Notes: generated from the letters alone by a model not told the origin. DNA of 64,000 nt from Hymenopus coronatus (GCA_030762935.1 CM060881.1:103516501-103580500); one strand, 5' to 3'; shown: positions 31,907-43,902, counted from the first letter of the stretch. A program made the numbers and translations.

Positions 31907-32180
31907 GCGGCACCGTGAGTGAGTGCTTAGACCACTCGCCTCCCATCTAGGCGGCCCGAGTTTGATCACGAGTGTGGTGGATGAAGCGGTGTCGGACGGG
32001 TTTTCTCCGGTTTCCCTCGCCACTCATTCCACTAACTACTCCATCATCACCTTTCCAATCGTCATTTCGCTTACATTTCATATCATCAACTTCCTCATGT
32101 TCATACCTGGCCGACCCCTCGTAACAGGTTCTCCATTCTGTGGTTTCATGCTTTAGTTCCCCGACAGGCATAGGCATTGG
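31907..32180 (+). mobile_element. SINE-A variant with a different 3' part
   Basis: Head GTGCTTAGACCACTCGCC, B-box region CCCGAGTTTGATCACG, GGGTTTTCTCCGGTTTCCCT and CGCCACTCATTCCACT. After about 32030 the body differs from other SINE-A copies (CCTGGCCGACCCCTCGTAAC, CGACAGGCATAGGC), so this may be a subfamily with another tail. Confidence 0.65.
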
Positions 32181-32942
32181 CTTGTAAGTCCTAAGGGGTT
32201 ATCAGTTCTACAATTACAGGGAGGGTAAGCCGAATACGAAACGAAACCTGAAAGCATTGAGTTAAGGGTTTCTCGATTATTTGTGCTTCTTTTTCCCCAC
32301 ATTACCTCCTGTATATTGCATTTTGCAGGCCTCAACTTCTAAGGTCATATCGAATTGCCTATTACTCATTGGAAATGTTTTCTTTCGTTGTTTAGTCTTC
32401 TGTTTCTTCAACTATGTTTACGCCATTCTCACATCTTAAACATATTATAGCTATGTTTCTGTAACCTTTGGGCTCACAATTGAATAACCTTTTCGAGAAT
32501 CTAAAATTGGACATTGACATTAGTTGTCGACAACTTATATTCCTTATTCCTCTAGAAGCTCATTTATTTATAGACTTGTACTTCCTCTGCTATTTTTACA
32601 TTTCTCTTCTGATCTGCTAATCTGTGTCCAGTGCTCTGAGGAATTTCATTTCCGAGCTTTCAAACCTCCTTTTATCATGTCTGCATACGGTCCAGTTTTC
32701 ACTTCCGTTAAGAGGCGAAATAAATGACAAAAATATATTAAAAAGTGTCATAAAAAGATTAACAGACTTCAGCCAACAGGAAATTGAATCGAGGAGTAAA
32801 ATTAAACCCTCTCTAGCTCTAGCACGAAATAAAACTGAATTGGGCTAAAAAGGCATTAGTACTTGTGAAGAAAGGAACCATTAGGGATGTTGTGGTTCAG
32901 ACTGTACAGCACAGAAAATGAAGTGAAGAAATCAATTAAAAA
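32181..32942. other. No recognised feature
   Basis: AT-rich with overlapping short frames; no shared repeat. Confidence 0.45.
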
Positions 32943-33831
32943 ATCGTATGTGCTTCATTCACTTGACTTGCTGTACATCTCTCCAAAAAATTATTGTTTT
33001 AAAGCTTATGTTTTAATTTATTTCATGCTAATCGAAAAAAAAATAGCAGAAATAGTCTTATTACTTGCTTCCTTGTAAGTAGAACAGAAATAAGGGGATA
33101 ACATAGGTTAAAGTGATAGTCAAAAGCTGGTTGCTATGTCACTGAAGTTCCTCTATTTGTATGTATAAGAGTTGACAAATTCCTGTATGAGAAATATATG
33201 TTTTTTTAAAGCTGAAACAAAAAACAAGGAATATCTAAAAAAACAATCAACTCCACGAAAAAAATGTATGTAACATAAATTATGTGCTTTAGCGTGTTCT
33301 ACATTTGTTGTGTGGTAAGTTTTTATCTGTCTCTTATGGTTTAGCGGTTATGCTAAATTCATCCAGAGTAAACTAGTCTTCAGAGGCTATTCCCAGAAAA
33401 TTCAAAATATGGATTTTATTTGTCAGGTAAATATCTTTAATATACTATATTTTAATCAAAATCGTTTGAGCCATTTTTCATAAAATCAACATTTTTCGAA
33501 AAAATTTCCATGTTAAGGGCAGTTTGGGGTGGGTGGGATTTTTCTCAAAATCTTCGTGTCGCATCCCTGGAAGGTACTAATTTTAAATACCAAGTTTGGT
33601 ATTTTACCGACTTTTCGTTTTTGAGTTATCGTGTTCACAGACACAAGGACACACTGACACATGGACATACGAACACACATTCGCGCACACGGACTTTTTT
33701 CTGAAAATACTTTTTTGGATACATGGGACCCCAAAACATATATTTCCGATGAAATCTCCGTATCGAAAATTTTGGTGGAGTGCAATACCTTCTCTATACA
33801 CTATGTACATAGTACGTGTAGAGAAAGTAAA
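32943..33831 (+). mobile_element. TP element copy l, full length, first of a tandem pair
   Basis: 5' end degraded (GTGCTTCATTCACTTGAC), then complete through TTATTACTTGCTTCCTTGTA, GTGTCGCATCCCTGGAAGGT, a CA-rich segment (33636-33690) and the palindrome (TCTCTATACACTATGTACAT, 33791-33810) with GAGAAAGTAAA. It ends at the exact start of copy m. Confidence 0.93.
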
Positions 33832-34717
33832 CTTCTGATATGCTCCATTCACATGACTTCCTCTACGTCTCTATAACAAAGTATTGTTAATAAGCTTATT
33901 CATTTATCGGTTGAATGCTAAAACATTAACAGAAACGGACTTATTACTTCGTTCCTTTATAAGTAGAAGGGAAATAGGAGAATTCACTAGGCTAAACTGT
34001 CTATCAAATGTTTTAAAATGTGGTTACTATGGGATTGAAATCCGTTTCTTTGCGTGGCCAAGTTCCCGAATGTGAAAAAGAAAATTAAAGCTGAAATCAA
34101 TTACAAGGAATATCTTGAAAACGGCCAACTCTACGAAAAAAGGCATATGAGATAAAGTCTGTGTTTTATCGTGATCTATTTTTTATAAGTTTTTTTCTAT
34201 CTCTTATGGTTTACCAGTTATGAAAAATTCAATCTAAATCATCCAGAATAAAGAGGTCTTCAGAGGCTATTACCCGAAAATTCAGATATACATTTTATTT
34301 GTTATGTAAATATCTTAAATATAACAGATTTTAATCAAAATCGTTAGTCATTTTCGAGAAATCAATTTTTTCCATATAAACGGTAGTTGGGGTGGGGAGA
34401 TTTTCTTGATAATCTTCGTGTCGCATGCTTGGAATATACCAAACTTATATACCAAGTTTGGTATGTAATGGTCTTTTAGTTTTTGAGCTATGCTGTCCAC
34501 ACACACACACACACACAGTAACACACACACTCACACAGACACAGACACACACGTGTGCGCTCGCACACACGGACGTTTACTGGAAATGCTCTTTTTTTTT
34601 TGGATTCAGGGGGACCCAAAACATGTATTTCCGTTGAAATCTTTGTATTGAATTTTTGGGTACATTACAATACCTTCTCTATACGCTATGTACATGATAA
34701 GTGTAGAGAAAGTAAAA
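33832..34717 (+). mobile_element. TP element copy m, full length, second of the tandem pair
   Basis: Starts CTTCTGATATGCTCCATTCA immediately after copy l. It contains a long CA-rich tract (34498-34570) and ends with ATACGCTATGTACATGATAA and GAGAAAGTAAAA. The two copies differ by many substitutions, so the pair is not a recent duplication of one unit. Confidence 0.93.
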
Positions 34718-34995
34718 ACTAAAAACATTGTAAGTGCCGCTAGAAGGAGATTGGCACGTTGGGATCATTTGGTTGACCAGAGGAACTGGAGAAATATACT
34801 CAATTTCCTGACTAAAACGCCGAAACCAGATAAAGTTTATTTAGTTGGTCACATCATTTTGTTTTTACTTTTATCTTTCTTTTTCGTCACTTTTCTCTTT
34901 TGTTTACTTCGTCACCTTTATCTTGTAATTGAAATATGCATATACGATCAACGAACCATGAAGTATGTGATTTTATAATAACTTGAATAAAGTGA
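34718..34995 (+). other. Open frame followed by a polyadenylation-like signal (speculative)
   Basis: A 96-codon frame begins inside the tail of copy m (34688) and ends at 34978. It encodes a basic start (AARRRLARWDHLVDQRNW) and a strongly hydrophobic stretch (HIILFLLLSFFFVTFLFCLL, about residues 55-75) that could span a membrane. AATAAA follows at 34985. The start codon lies in TP sequence, so a real gene would need an upstream exon. Probably chance or a relic. Confidence 0.12.
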
Positions 34996-36044
34996 CACTT
35001 TCGTAACACAGGACTGGTATTGTTATTGTTTTATAAAACTCTTCTTGTTTTATACTTTAGGTTCTTCTGATAGTTGCATAAAGAGTTTGAAATCTTTTAA
35101 TTTTGTATGTTTGTTTGTGTTTGTGTAGCTTTCCTATGTCTATATAATATACCGAACCCCAAATAATTGAAATTGTTGACCTGTTCTAAGATGTTATGTT
35201 AATAATGTTTCCTTATTAACTTAAAATCAGACACACATTCTTTAAACTCTCTTTCAAACTTCTAGTCTTTAGGTTGCACTGGTATCTTCTAATGTTGCGG
35301 TAAGGTTCATTTTGCGACGTGCAGCTGAGTGTTTATCACGTACCTTCAATAAAGACGCTGTTGCCTGTGAGTCACTGGTTCTTGCCTCAGCTGCAGTTGT
35401 CGCATAGAGAAAATGTGACTAATTAGGAGCGATATGAATGAATAACAATAAAAACACACTGTCTGCTTTTTCTATACATATACTTCAAAATCACAAATGT
35501 TACAACTCAGAGAGTGCTGCAATCCAAATACCATTATCTTATACGCCTAAAATTGACAAGAGCTCAGAGTCAATGTTCTGTTCTATTATTGGTCATATTT
35601 TACCACCAATATTGTCGTCATAGCGCTATATGATCGTACGTTTGCATCTTATTGCTTGCCATCACACACGTGACATGAAAATTACTGGAAAATACCCTTT
35701 TTACTAATGTTGAGGGAATGTCCCTGACCCTGCAGTGACTTTGTTGCACGCTTCCCAATATAATGACTGAGCCAAAAAGTCCAGCCCTTGCTGGTTTTAT
35801 CTTTTCTACTTTTACCAGAACTGCGCATCCTTATAGTCCAGCAAACCTTGCCTTGCTCTGTATTAAACAAATATATATATAGTCAATCTGCATCAGAATA
35901 TTTACATAGCAATAGTAATAATAACATAATAACTAATCAATTATCGTCTCAAGGGTGAGCTGGAAATAATTCTGGCTACAGAAAGATCCCCATGCTTCAA
36001 ACTCATGCTTTAGCTGTAGGTCACTGCGTAACACTTGTGTACCG

Positions 36045-36047
<3 letters not shown>
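34996..36047. other. No recognised feature
   Basis: AT-rich, chance frames at 35438-35623 and 35682-35870. Confidence 0.45.

Positions 36048-36074
<27 letters not shown>
36048..36074. repeat. T-run
   Basis: About 27 consecutive T; could be the A-tail of a minus-strand retroposed copy, but no source was recognised. Confidence 0.9.
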
Positions 36075-36077
<3 letters not shown>

Positions 36078-37324
36078 GTGAGTTTGAAGTACCTGTAAGT
36101 TTAAATATGACATTTATAAACAAATACCTCCTTAAAATTTGGCTTTTAAGCCCTGAATGTAAATACTTCAAGTTTCTAAATGAATTTCTCACAGAATTCT
36201 AATGTGGTTAAAATACGTAAAACATTAAGGGTAGGTAGTTTATAATATGGAAAAACCTTCATAAAGATTACGTCTTTTTGGTGATAAACATGGCAAAATG
36301 AAATGCAATGATAATAATTGCAGATTTCTGACAGAAGCATGTAGTTATATGGTGCCACATGTAAGAGTACTGATACAAAATGTTATTTTGTTAAGTGAAT
36401 TTTACAACCAAGTGCACGAAAATGCACCACGCATTTGATTTTTCATGCGGATTTTATCTGTGTTCCACACCAACCTTTAGTGAGCCAATCACTAATTTTC
36501 AAATCCGACAGAAATGCATTAGCGCGTGTACAAACTTCAGGTCTAGGTGAAGTAGGCGAAAGGGGTGAAACGAAAATATTCCACCGAGGAAACTATTCTC
36601 ACCGCTGATCCATACTGGTTGAGTCCATCTCATTGTACTCTGATGTATAAAGACTACCTTCAAGTCAAGCAACTGTAGACACAGTTTGGTATCAACTTAA
36701 GAGTCAAGGAAAAAGGGGGGGGGGAAGGAAAGCAAACATTTAATGGAGAAATGGAGAAATGGAACCGGTAAGGAGAGGGCCATGATCGATAAACGCGGTT
36801 TAGTGTTTGTTTACCTATGTAAACCACTACGCATTATATCGGCGCATTCAATTGAGCAGGCATGCGAGGTAATAACGTCAGTATTCATTTCCTGTGACTC
36901 TAGTTAAGGTGGAAAATGTTAGGAGCAACACATACTGTCATATACATGTAGAATGTTCGGTGATAATAAACCTGATTTTAAGCAAACAAAAATGAGATGT
37001 CGCCTTGAATCTGGGAAGTCTCACTTCCATAACATTTTTGGGAGCTCCACACGAACAGTATTGGAAACACTTGCTTTATAAAATTGTACTAACATAAAGT
37101 GTTCGAAAGACAGAAGTTGGAAGCCATTTAAATCATTGCCTGAGGATTAATTTTCCAAACTGCAACTATTTGTATCACATTCAATGAACAATCTTGGCTC
37201 CACATATGTTTGTGAGCAAAGCATCTATAACTGAGTGTTAATTTAATTGTTGTTTTACACAAACCATGTAAAGAACAGGAGTTGGGTAGGTAGAGTCACA
37301 CTGAAATCTGAGGTAGTTGAGGAA
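36075..37324. other. No recognised feature
   Basis: A G-run at 36715-36725 and a TATA-like GTATAAAGACTACC at 36647; no gene or shared repeat seen. Confidence 0.45.
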
Positions 37325-37452
37325 TTTAATGCCGTGCCGGCATTATACCATGGCAGCTCAGGGGTAGAGCAACCGTCTGGACACCGGGAGAATCGTGGTT
37401 CAAATCCCAGGTTTGGCGTTGAACTTTTTAGTCTGTGTCTACTTATTCACCT
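37325..37452 (+). mobile_element. SINE-B
   Basis: TTTAATGCCGTGCCGGCATT leader, CCATGGCAGCTCAGGGGTAG (A box), GTGGTTCAAATCCCAGG (B box, exact GGTTCAAATCC), body CTTTTTAGTCTGTGTCTACT. Short AT-rich tail. The 70-codon frame overlapping it is not a gene. Confidence 0.75.
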
Positions 37453-38376
37453 CCTATAAATGAGTTATAGTATATTGAAGATCAGCATAGCCGTAGAACA
37501 CACGACGATCTTTTCATTCTTAGCAGCAACTGTTATTGATGGATTCTTCCAAATTAAAATGTCTCACCGAAGTCACAGGGAAAAAAAAAAAACAGCAACA
37601 ACGACACAAGATGCAGTCGAGGAAAGCCTAGTGTATAAAAACGTTATATTTACATTACATAGCGGCATGTCTCAAAGCTTCTCACGCAGTGCAATGTGTC
37701 ACTATGCCTTCTCCTCTGCTCTTTAATTTACACACGCCTGACCTAGCATGCATCTTTTTATGTCGGCTATTTATTTCCAATTTTATTGAAGAGTTTTGTA
37801 AAATCTACCAATAAACTAAATCCTTTTTAAAATATCTTAATCCGAAAAGATGAGAGCATTATTTCTTTTTATTTTGTTAGGTTAAATTATTTTTCACTGT
37901 GCTCCTTTATTAACAGTGTATACATAATCCAGCATTGTTTATAATTTAAATAAATATGAAAAACCACGGTTATAATAAGCAATATACAAATTTAACATCA
38001 AATACAGTTATGATCAGAATTATAATAATGTTCTCTGAAATAATATTTCCTCTATAGAACGATTTTCTAAAATTAAGTTAATAAAAACCTTTATTTTTAA
38101 AACATCCTACAACATACTTGGGGAGATTTACTTTTATTGTGAGTTGGTACTTATAAATAGCTGCTAAAGCATTTGTCTCCCCCCCCCCCGCCAAAATGCT
38201 TAAAAGAACATTTTCCTGTATTTTCGTCTACTTTTTCGCAAAACAGTGCTGCATTATACATAATTTAATGAATGAAAGAATACTCTGCTCTTCAACCCTT
38301 GGTATCACATGGTATAATATTCCACCAAAAGTTCGATCTTAATCTTGGATATTTATTGCATTCTGCAGAGTCGCTT
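37453..38376. other. No recognised feature
   Basis: AT-rich. C-run at 38179-38190. Confidence 0.45.
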
Positions 38377-39096
38377 TTACTTTCGGTAGCAAACATGAAC
38401 AAGGCACATCATAGATAGAGAAGATATAGTACTCTGTCTAAAAGTTTGATACCGTGATTTCACTGGAAAAATATTTTTGAGAACCCCTAAATCCAAAAAA
38501 GAAAAGTTCGTTAAATACAAAACTTGTATTTAGTTTAGTATCTGCCATGGTTGCGTAACGAAGATTTCAGGTAAATCCACCAGCCCCAACATTCTTTACA
38601 TGGCTCTAACAATTTTAATTAAAATACCATACGAGTATGTTTATGATATTTTCATAATAAGCGGAATATCTTCAATTTTCTCGAAAGCTCCTCTGAATTG
38701 TTGCTTCACTCTTGATAACTTTTATTATAATTCGTAAGCCTTAAGAGAAATTAGTAACGAAAAACAGATCTCATTACAACACAAAAATTATGTCACAGTT
38801 ATTTTTTGTATACAATCCCTTCTCCTTTATTTCAATTTGAACTACTTTAACTTTCATCGAGCGGGATGTCAACTTTCGATAGTTTCACATTGCGATGGCT
38901 TTTAAAACAATTGAGTATCGCTTTAGTCTAGCATATTTCCTTATTTCGCTTCTATTTGTAAGGAAACATATAATAAGACCAATTCTGCTCATGTATCTCG
39001 ATTAGCATAATATGGACGGAAGAATGATATTTTATAAGGAAAGTTTGTTTGTGAGACAGCTAGAGAAAATCATGTAAATAGAACACGTCAGATTTT
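38377..39096 (-). mobile_element. TP element copy n, diverged
   Basis: Left end TTTTACTTTCGGTAGCAAAC with a broken palindrome; GATACCGTGATTTCACTGGA; right end ATGTAAATAGAACACGTCAG. The CA-rich segment is deleted. Among the most eroded of the near-complete copies. Confidence 0.8.
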
Positions 39097-40012
39097 TAAT
39101 AAAGGTAATCATATGTATCCTGCGCGAAAATGGCACTACCGGCCGGCCAATCCTAGGACATTTTATATATTAAATTCTTTCTTTGGTTATTTTACTATGT
39201 AATAAATATTTCATATGATGGTGTCTTGTGCATCAATAATTCAGCCCTACTCTAACTGTTATGTTCCCTGGATAAACTTCAACATACAAGATTGCTGTCT
39301 AGTTCACAATAAAACCCGCGCTATAAACCTCACCGTCCCTGCAGCATCCAACTGTGGTGTCGAATCACTATTCTCGTTTATTCAAGCCCAGCCTAGTTTC
39401 TAACATTTTCATATTCAAGTATAATCACTGGCTCTCAGTGGAGTGTCAATGATTTATTTAGGCGTTAAGCCATTCAAACGGAAGTATTTAATCACTGCTC
39501 GTTTTTCCAAATCCTCCATTTTCGTGAAACCTCTAAACTTGTCTTGTTTAAAATGCTGTCATTCGAAAACTAAATAAGCTATTGACCTATAACTATGGAT
39601 ACCAGATAGTCTAGAGTTAAACTATACGAGGCCACCGTCTAACTGGCCTAGAGGCGTCATATCTGTGTGAGGCCCGGGACTTATCATCCGACGCTCGTAT
39701 TAACGTAAATAATAGTGTTAAATAAGGAAACACTTTCTACTTCATAACCTCTATTAACCTCAGTGGAGGTGATTAGTCACGTGATAGTTGAGAGATACAT
39801 GGCAAAGTTTTTTGTTACAAACCTAAGAGAATATTCTGTTCTGTTGCCATGCAGCAACGAGACCTTGCTGATACTTACATCCCGAAACAGATCAACCAGA
39901 TGAAGGGTAAAGTGAAATGAGAAATGAGGTGGAATGAAGTCACAGAGAATTCAGGGGATGTAATGAAGATTCCTAGTATTCACCAAGTGACTCGGGGAAG
40001 CCCCAGAAAAAG
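39097..40012. other. No recognised feature
   Basis: No repeat shared with the rest of the window; a 62-codon frame at 39215-39403 is not recognised. Confidence 0.45.
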
Positions 40013-40803
40013 TCTTGTGTGTTCCATTCACATGATTTTCTACCCGCTCTGTAAGCAAACTACTCTGGTTTATCTATTTCATGCTCATTAAGATAAGCAT
40101 TAACAGAAATGGTGTTACTACTTGCTTTCTTGTAAGCAGAAGGGAATAATAGCTAAAGTGGTAATCATATCTTTTAAAAGTAGGTCGATATGTGAACAAT
40201 TGTAGTTCGGTTTGCTTTGCCAGGCCAAACAATAATGAGATGAAAGGAAAGACAATACCATTTGAGAAAGTTACATAGTTTAAACCTGAAACCAATAGCA
40301 AGGAATATCTCGGAAACTCTACAACAATTCAAATGAACTAAGTTGTGTATTTTAACGAGATGTACATTGTTTGTGGAGTACGTTTTCGTCTATCACTTAC
40401 GGTTTAATAATTAAGGGAAAATCAGCACAATTCATCCAGAATAAACAGAAAATTCCAAGAAAATGTAAAATAAACATTTTATTTGTGAGGACATAACTAT
40501 AAAATGCTAATGAAAATCGCTAGAGACATATTTGAGGACAACAACACTTTTAAAAAAAATCCATGTAACTGGTATTTTAATGTGGAGGATTATCTTATCA
40601 CACCAAGTTTTGTATTTAACGTTCTTTTAATTTTTAAACTAAGCTATCCATTCACGCACACTGACCTTTTCTTTAAATATTTTTTTTGAGCGCAGGGGAT
40701 CTAAAATATATATTTCCGGTGAAATCTCGCTATAGAACTTTTGGGTGGGATACTATACCTTCTCTATACACTCTATGCATAGTACGTTTAGAGAAACTAA
40801 AAA
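40013..40803 (+). mobile_element. TP element copy o
   Basis: Starts TCTTGTGTGTTCCATTCACA after an A-rich stretch; ends TTCTCTATACACTCTATGCA ... GAGAAACTAAAA. The middle (SINE-free) is shorter than in copy h, and the CA-rich segment is nearly lost. Confidence 0.88.
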
Positions 40804-40814
40804 TCATAGGGGAG

Positions 40815-40900
40815 AAAGGCTGGAAACTGAAATCAAACCCACGACCTCGGAAACCGTCACCCGCGCTACGACCAGCATCACCGCGCTCGTTCTCTAGGTC
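40815..40900 (-). mobile_element. tRNA-like SINE head fragment
   Basis: Minus strand GAGCGCGGTGATGCTGGTCG and GAGGTCGTGGGTTTGATTTC, spacing as in A and B boxes. No body recognised. It is directly next to the end of copy o. Confidence 0.45.
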
Positions 40901-41120
40901 CATAAAATCGGTAAACACGACGTTTAGACGGAAAAATGAGGAAAATTATAACAAGTATTACAAAACGGCACGGCATATGTATATAATAGAAAAGTTCAAC
41001 CTGATATTGGGCTTACAACTAACTTTAAGCCATTTAAAGTACAACCAAATTTTGTAACATCAGAAAATAATTGAATGTTTCATTGAGGCAAATCCAACAA
41101 TTAGTATATGTTATTCGCGA
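40901..41120. other. No recognised feature
   Basis: AT-rich spacer. Confidence 0.4.
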
Positions 41121-41121
41121 T

Positions 41122-41396
41122 GTGGTGTATATAAGTGCTTCTTGTTGTGAAAGCAGAAAACCAACATTGACAACAAAAGACCGCAATAGAGGTTCACCAT
41201 GAATTTAGCCAAATCTCCTTTTACACGATGCAATTTCTGTCAGATTCAATGCTTTACAGGTACTTCCAAGAGTTGTCACAGCTTCTCATCTTTTCTTTCT
41301 AAATTGCTTCCAATAGTTTTAGAATGTTTGGAAGCATTAAAATCAAGCAAGAACATGCTCCAAAACGGGATGTTTCAATTTAACTCGTCAGAATAA
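41122..41396 (+). CDS. Possible small gene: TATA box, short leader, 65-codon frame (speculative)
   Basis: GTGTATATAAGTGC (about 41123-41136) is a good TATA element. About 65 bases on, GGTTCACCATGAA gives an ATG with A/C-rich context at 41199, opening a 65-codon frame that ends at 41396. The product begins MNLAKSPFTRCNFCQIQCFT (four-cysteine-like start: C at 11, 14, 18) and has a helix-prone middle (LPIVLECLEALKSS). No signal peptide, no known domain. The arrangement of promoter, short leader and start codon is what a small intronless gene looks like, but all parts could arise by chance in AT-rich DNA. Confidence 0.2.
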
Positions 41397-41675
41397 GAGT
41401 ATACATCCCTACTCAATCAAAAAGCTCGGAGCAGACCTGGAGGGAGACCTTGATAGCCATACGTCAGTGAATAAAGGTCATATCCCAATACACAAATTCA
41501 AAAAGTAGGACTTAAATCCCTTCAGAAAAGATAAAAAGGAATTATCTACAATAACAACATTAAAATTAAAAGTAAAATAGTTTATTATAAAGTTTATAAC
41601 GAATAAGAAAACCTACCAACTTTATGTAAAGAAAAATTCAGAGTCTTTATTTTTAGAATAGGCCCCTTAGTTTAT
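41397..41675. other. No recognised feature
   Basis: AT-rich spacer. Confidence 0.4.
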
Positions 41676-42580
41676 TTACTTTCTCTAGGACGTATGTAAA
41701 ATTTCAAAGTGGTAGAGAAGGTATTGTATTCTACTCAAAAATTCTAAACCGATATTTCACTAGATTACACGTTTTAGGGTCTGTCTTCTAAAAAGGATTT
41801 TTGGAAAAATCGGTGTTTGCGTGTCTCTGTGTGTGTGTGTGAGTGTGTGTAGGTGTGTCCGTGTGTCTGTGAACACGACACCTTAAAAAGAAAAATCCAA
41901 ACTTGATAAATGGGTTTAATATCTTCCAAGAATGCGACACAAAGATTTTAAGGAAAGTCTCCCAACCCCATGAGTGGTTTCTCATTATATGGAAACATTT
42001 CCAAAATGTTGAATTTTCAAAGTTGGCTGTAGGGATTTTGTATAAAATATCTTACATTGTAGATATTTACATGAGAAATAAAATATTTATCTTAAATTTT
42101 CTCGGAATACCTTCTGAAGACTTCTTTATTCTGGATGAATTTTGCTTAGTTTTGCATAACTAGTAAACCGCAAGAAATATACAAAACATACGTACTACTA
42201 GATCCTCTAAGTGTAGATCTCGTAAAACACATAATTTATTTCATATACATTTTTTTGTAGAGCTGACCGTTTCTAAGACATTGCTTGTAATTCGTTTCAG
42301 CTTTAAAATGCTTACCTATACTTTTCTCATACGAGAATTTGTTAACTCCTGCCCATATAATTATAGGAACTTTAATCACATATCATCCAGTTTTTAGAAT
42401 ATTTGACTGTCGCTGTAGCTTATGGTACTCCCTTTTTTCCCTTTTACTTACAAGGAAGCAAGCAATAAGACTATTTTTATCTGATTAGCATGAAGTGTAT
42501 ATAACAATAAGAGTTTTAACATTTGTTACAGAGATAAGGAGAATATCATGTGAATGGAACATATCAGATTTTTTTTTTAA
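41676..42580 (-). mobile_element. TP element copy p, full length
   Basis: Left end TTACTTTCTCTAGGACGTAT with a disrupted palindrome, GT-rich segment at 41828-41855, right end GTGAATGGAACATATCAGAT and a T-run. At 905 bp it is the longest uninterrupted copy. Confidence 0.9.
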
Positions 42581-42868
42581 TTAATACACCCCTACAATCC
42601 CAGCGATCCAATACTTGCAACGTGTTACTTCATTTTCAACACATCAGAAGCTTATGCTATGCTATTACATTTCTGTGTCACAGAACGTAATAAAACCTTT
42701 GATCAAATATTGTGATCACAATTAAGCTGTTGAGTATGTTACACTACGTTACAGCTTTTATCACGTCTTTTAGTATACATTAAAAAGCATATGCAACTGT
42801 TAGCACCATCAGCTGTGATAGTGGTTCCTATTTGTTCTGTTTAGAATATTAGTTGTGACATGATATTC

Positions 42869-42872
<4 letters not shown>
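42581..42872. other. No recognised feature
   Basis: AT-rich; contains the short inverted motif TTGATCAAATATTGTGATCA near 42699. Confidence 0.4.

Positions 42873-42912
<40 letters not shown>
42873..42912. repeat. (TA)n microsatellite
   Basis: About 40 bases of alternating TA. Confidence 0.95.
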
Positions 42913-42915
<3 letters not shown>

Positions 42916-43292
42916 CTTTAAGTTTCTATTACATTCATGTGAAACATTTTTGTACAACCTAACCTAAAACTTAAATTCAATAAGTTTATTTCTTAAAGAA
43001 TATTAATTAATACCACATTTATGAGTATGAATAATAAAGACATTAGCAAAAACGGTAATTAAAAGCTGTCATGATAACTTTCATTTTGTTCTTCTAAGTA
43101 TTGGCTTCCCAATGGATTTAAGTTTTCCATCAAATTTATAGGTATATCCTTCATGCATTTGCTATGCTGTGATAATAATTTGTTTCTGTTGTTATAATAA
43201 TTCTGTTTTGAATTGTGAAACATTTCATATAATGCATAATAGGAAATGAGCTGTTTGGCTGTAGCCACTAAACATGTCTAATATCTACTATT
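42913..43292. other. No recognised feature
   Basis: AT-rich. A 69-codon minus frame (43059-43268) was compared with the C-terminal half of mariner transposases because of its neighbour, but no catalytic D-D motif is present. Confidence 0.4.
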
Positions 43293-43720
43293 TTATGTTT
43301 TAATCACATATGTGATCAAAGGTGTGATGGTATGATATGGTATGGTCAGTATGCGATGTGCAGAACCTTTTGAAATACCTGCAATGTTAACTAGCTCGCG
43401 CACATCCAATACCATTTTGTGGATTGTCTTTACAATTGCTGAACTGGTAACCTCATTTGGTTGACCACTGGAATGTTCGTCTTGGCAGCTCGTACGGTTT
43501 GCCACCTAATATTTCACTGTTGTAAACGAAGGAGCGGACTCTCCCAAATTAGAATTTAGCTCAGCTTTAATAGTAGTTGGACTAAGACCTTTCAAATGAA
43601 AATATCGTATCAGATAACGATGAGCAGTTTTATCCTGTTTACAAATTTGCTGAGAGCATTCAGTAATGATGGTTGCCAAACAAATGCTAAAGAATGTAAA
43701 ATCGTCATACTTCAAAGTTA
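43293..43720 (-). pseudogene. Mariner-type transposase, N-terminal DNA-binding region only, frameshifted
   Basis: Two minus-strand frames, joined by a small deletion at about 43505. The first has AHRYLIRYFHLKGLSPTTIK and ELNSNLGESAPSFTTVKY, the first helix-turn-helix of mariner transposases (FLKGLTPKEIKDELDSVLG...). The second has RTSCQDEHSSGQPNEVTSSA and VKTIHKMVLDVRELVNIAGI, then GSAHRIL, the linker and second helix-turn-helix. The sequence then leaves the family (PYHTITPLITYVIKT), and the catalytic DDE/D domain is not present downstream. No terminal repeats were found nearby. Confidence 0.8.
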
Positions 43721-43902
43721 AAATTTCAAAGAGTGATACTTTTTACCATTGTTGTTGTTTGAAATAAAAACTGCTATCTATATGTCAGGTCAGGTGCTTC
43801 TGGAACAGTCAGTACAGCAATATTTGAATACAACTTATCATTAGCTATTATAGGATTGTAGAACCACAGCGAAGTGAACATTTTTGTTTTAGGCAAGGAT
43901 TA

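Noticed and set aside
33596..33876. Several 70-90 codon frames on both strands
   Set aside because: All lie inside TP copy l and its junction with copy m, and change from copy to copy.
39597..39700. tRNA-like or rRNA-like GC-rich patch
   Set aside because: No A/B-box spacing and no rRNA similarity could be found.
42699..43322. TGATCA-containing inverted motifs as terminal repeats of the mariner remnant
   Set aside because: The two motifs lie on the same side of the transposase fragment and do not end in a TA-flanked mariner terminus.
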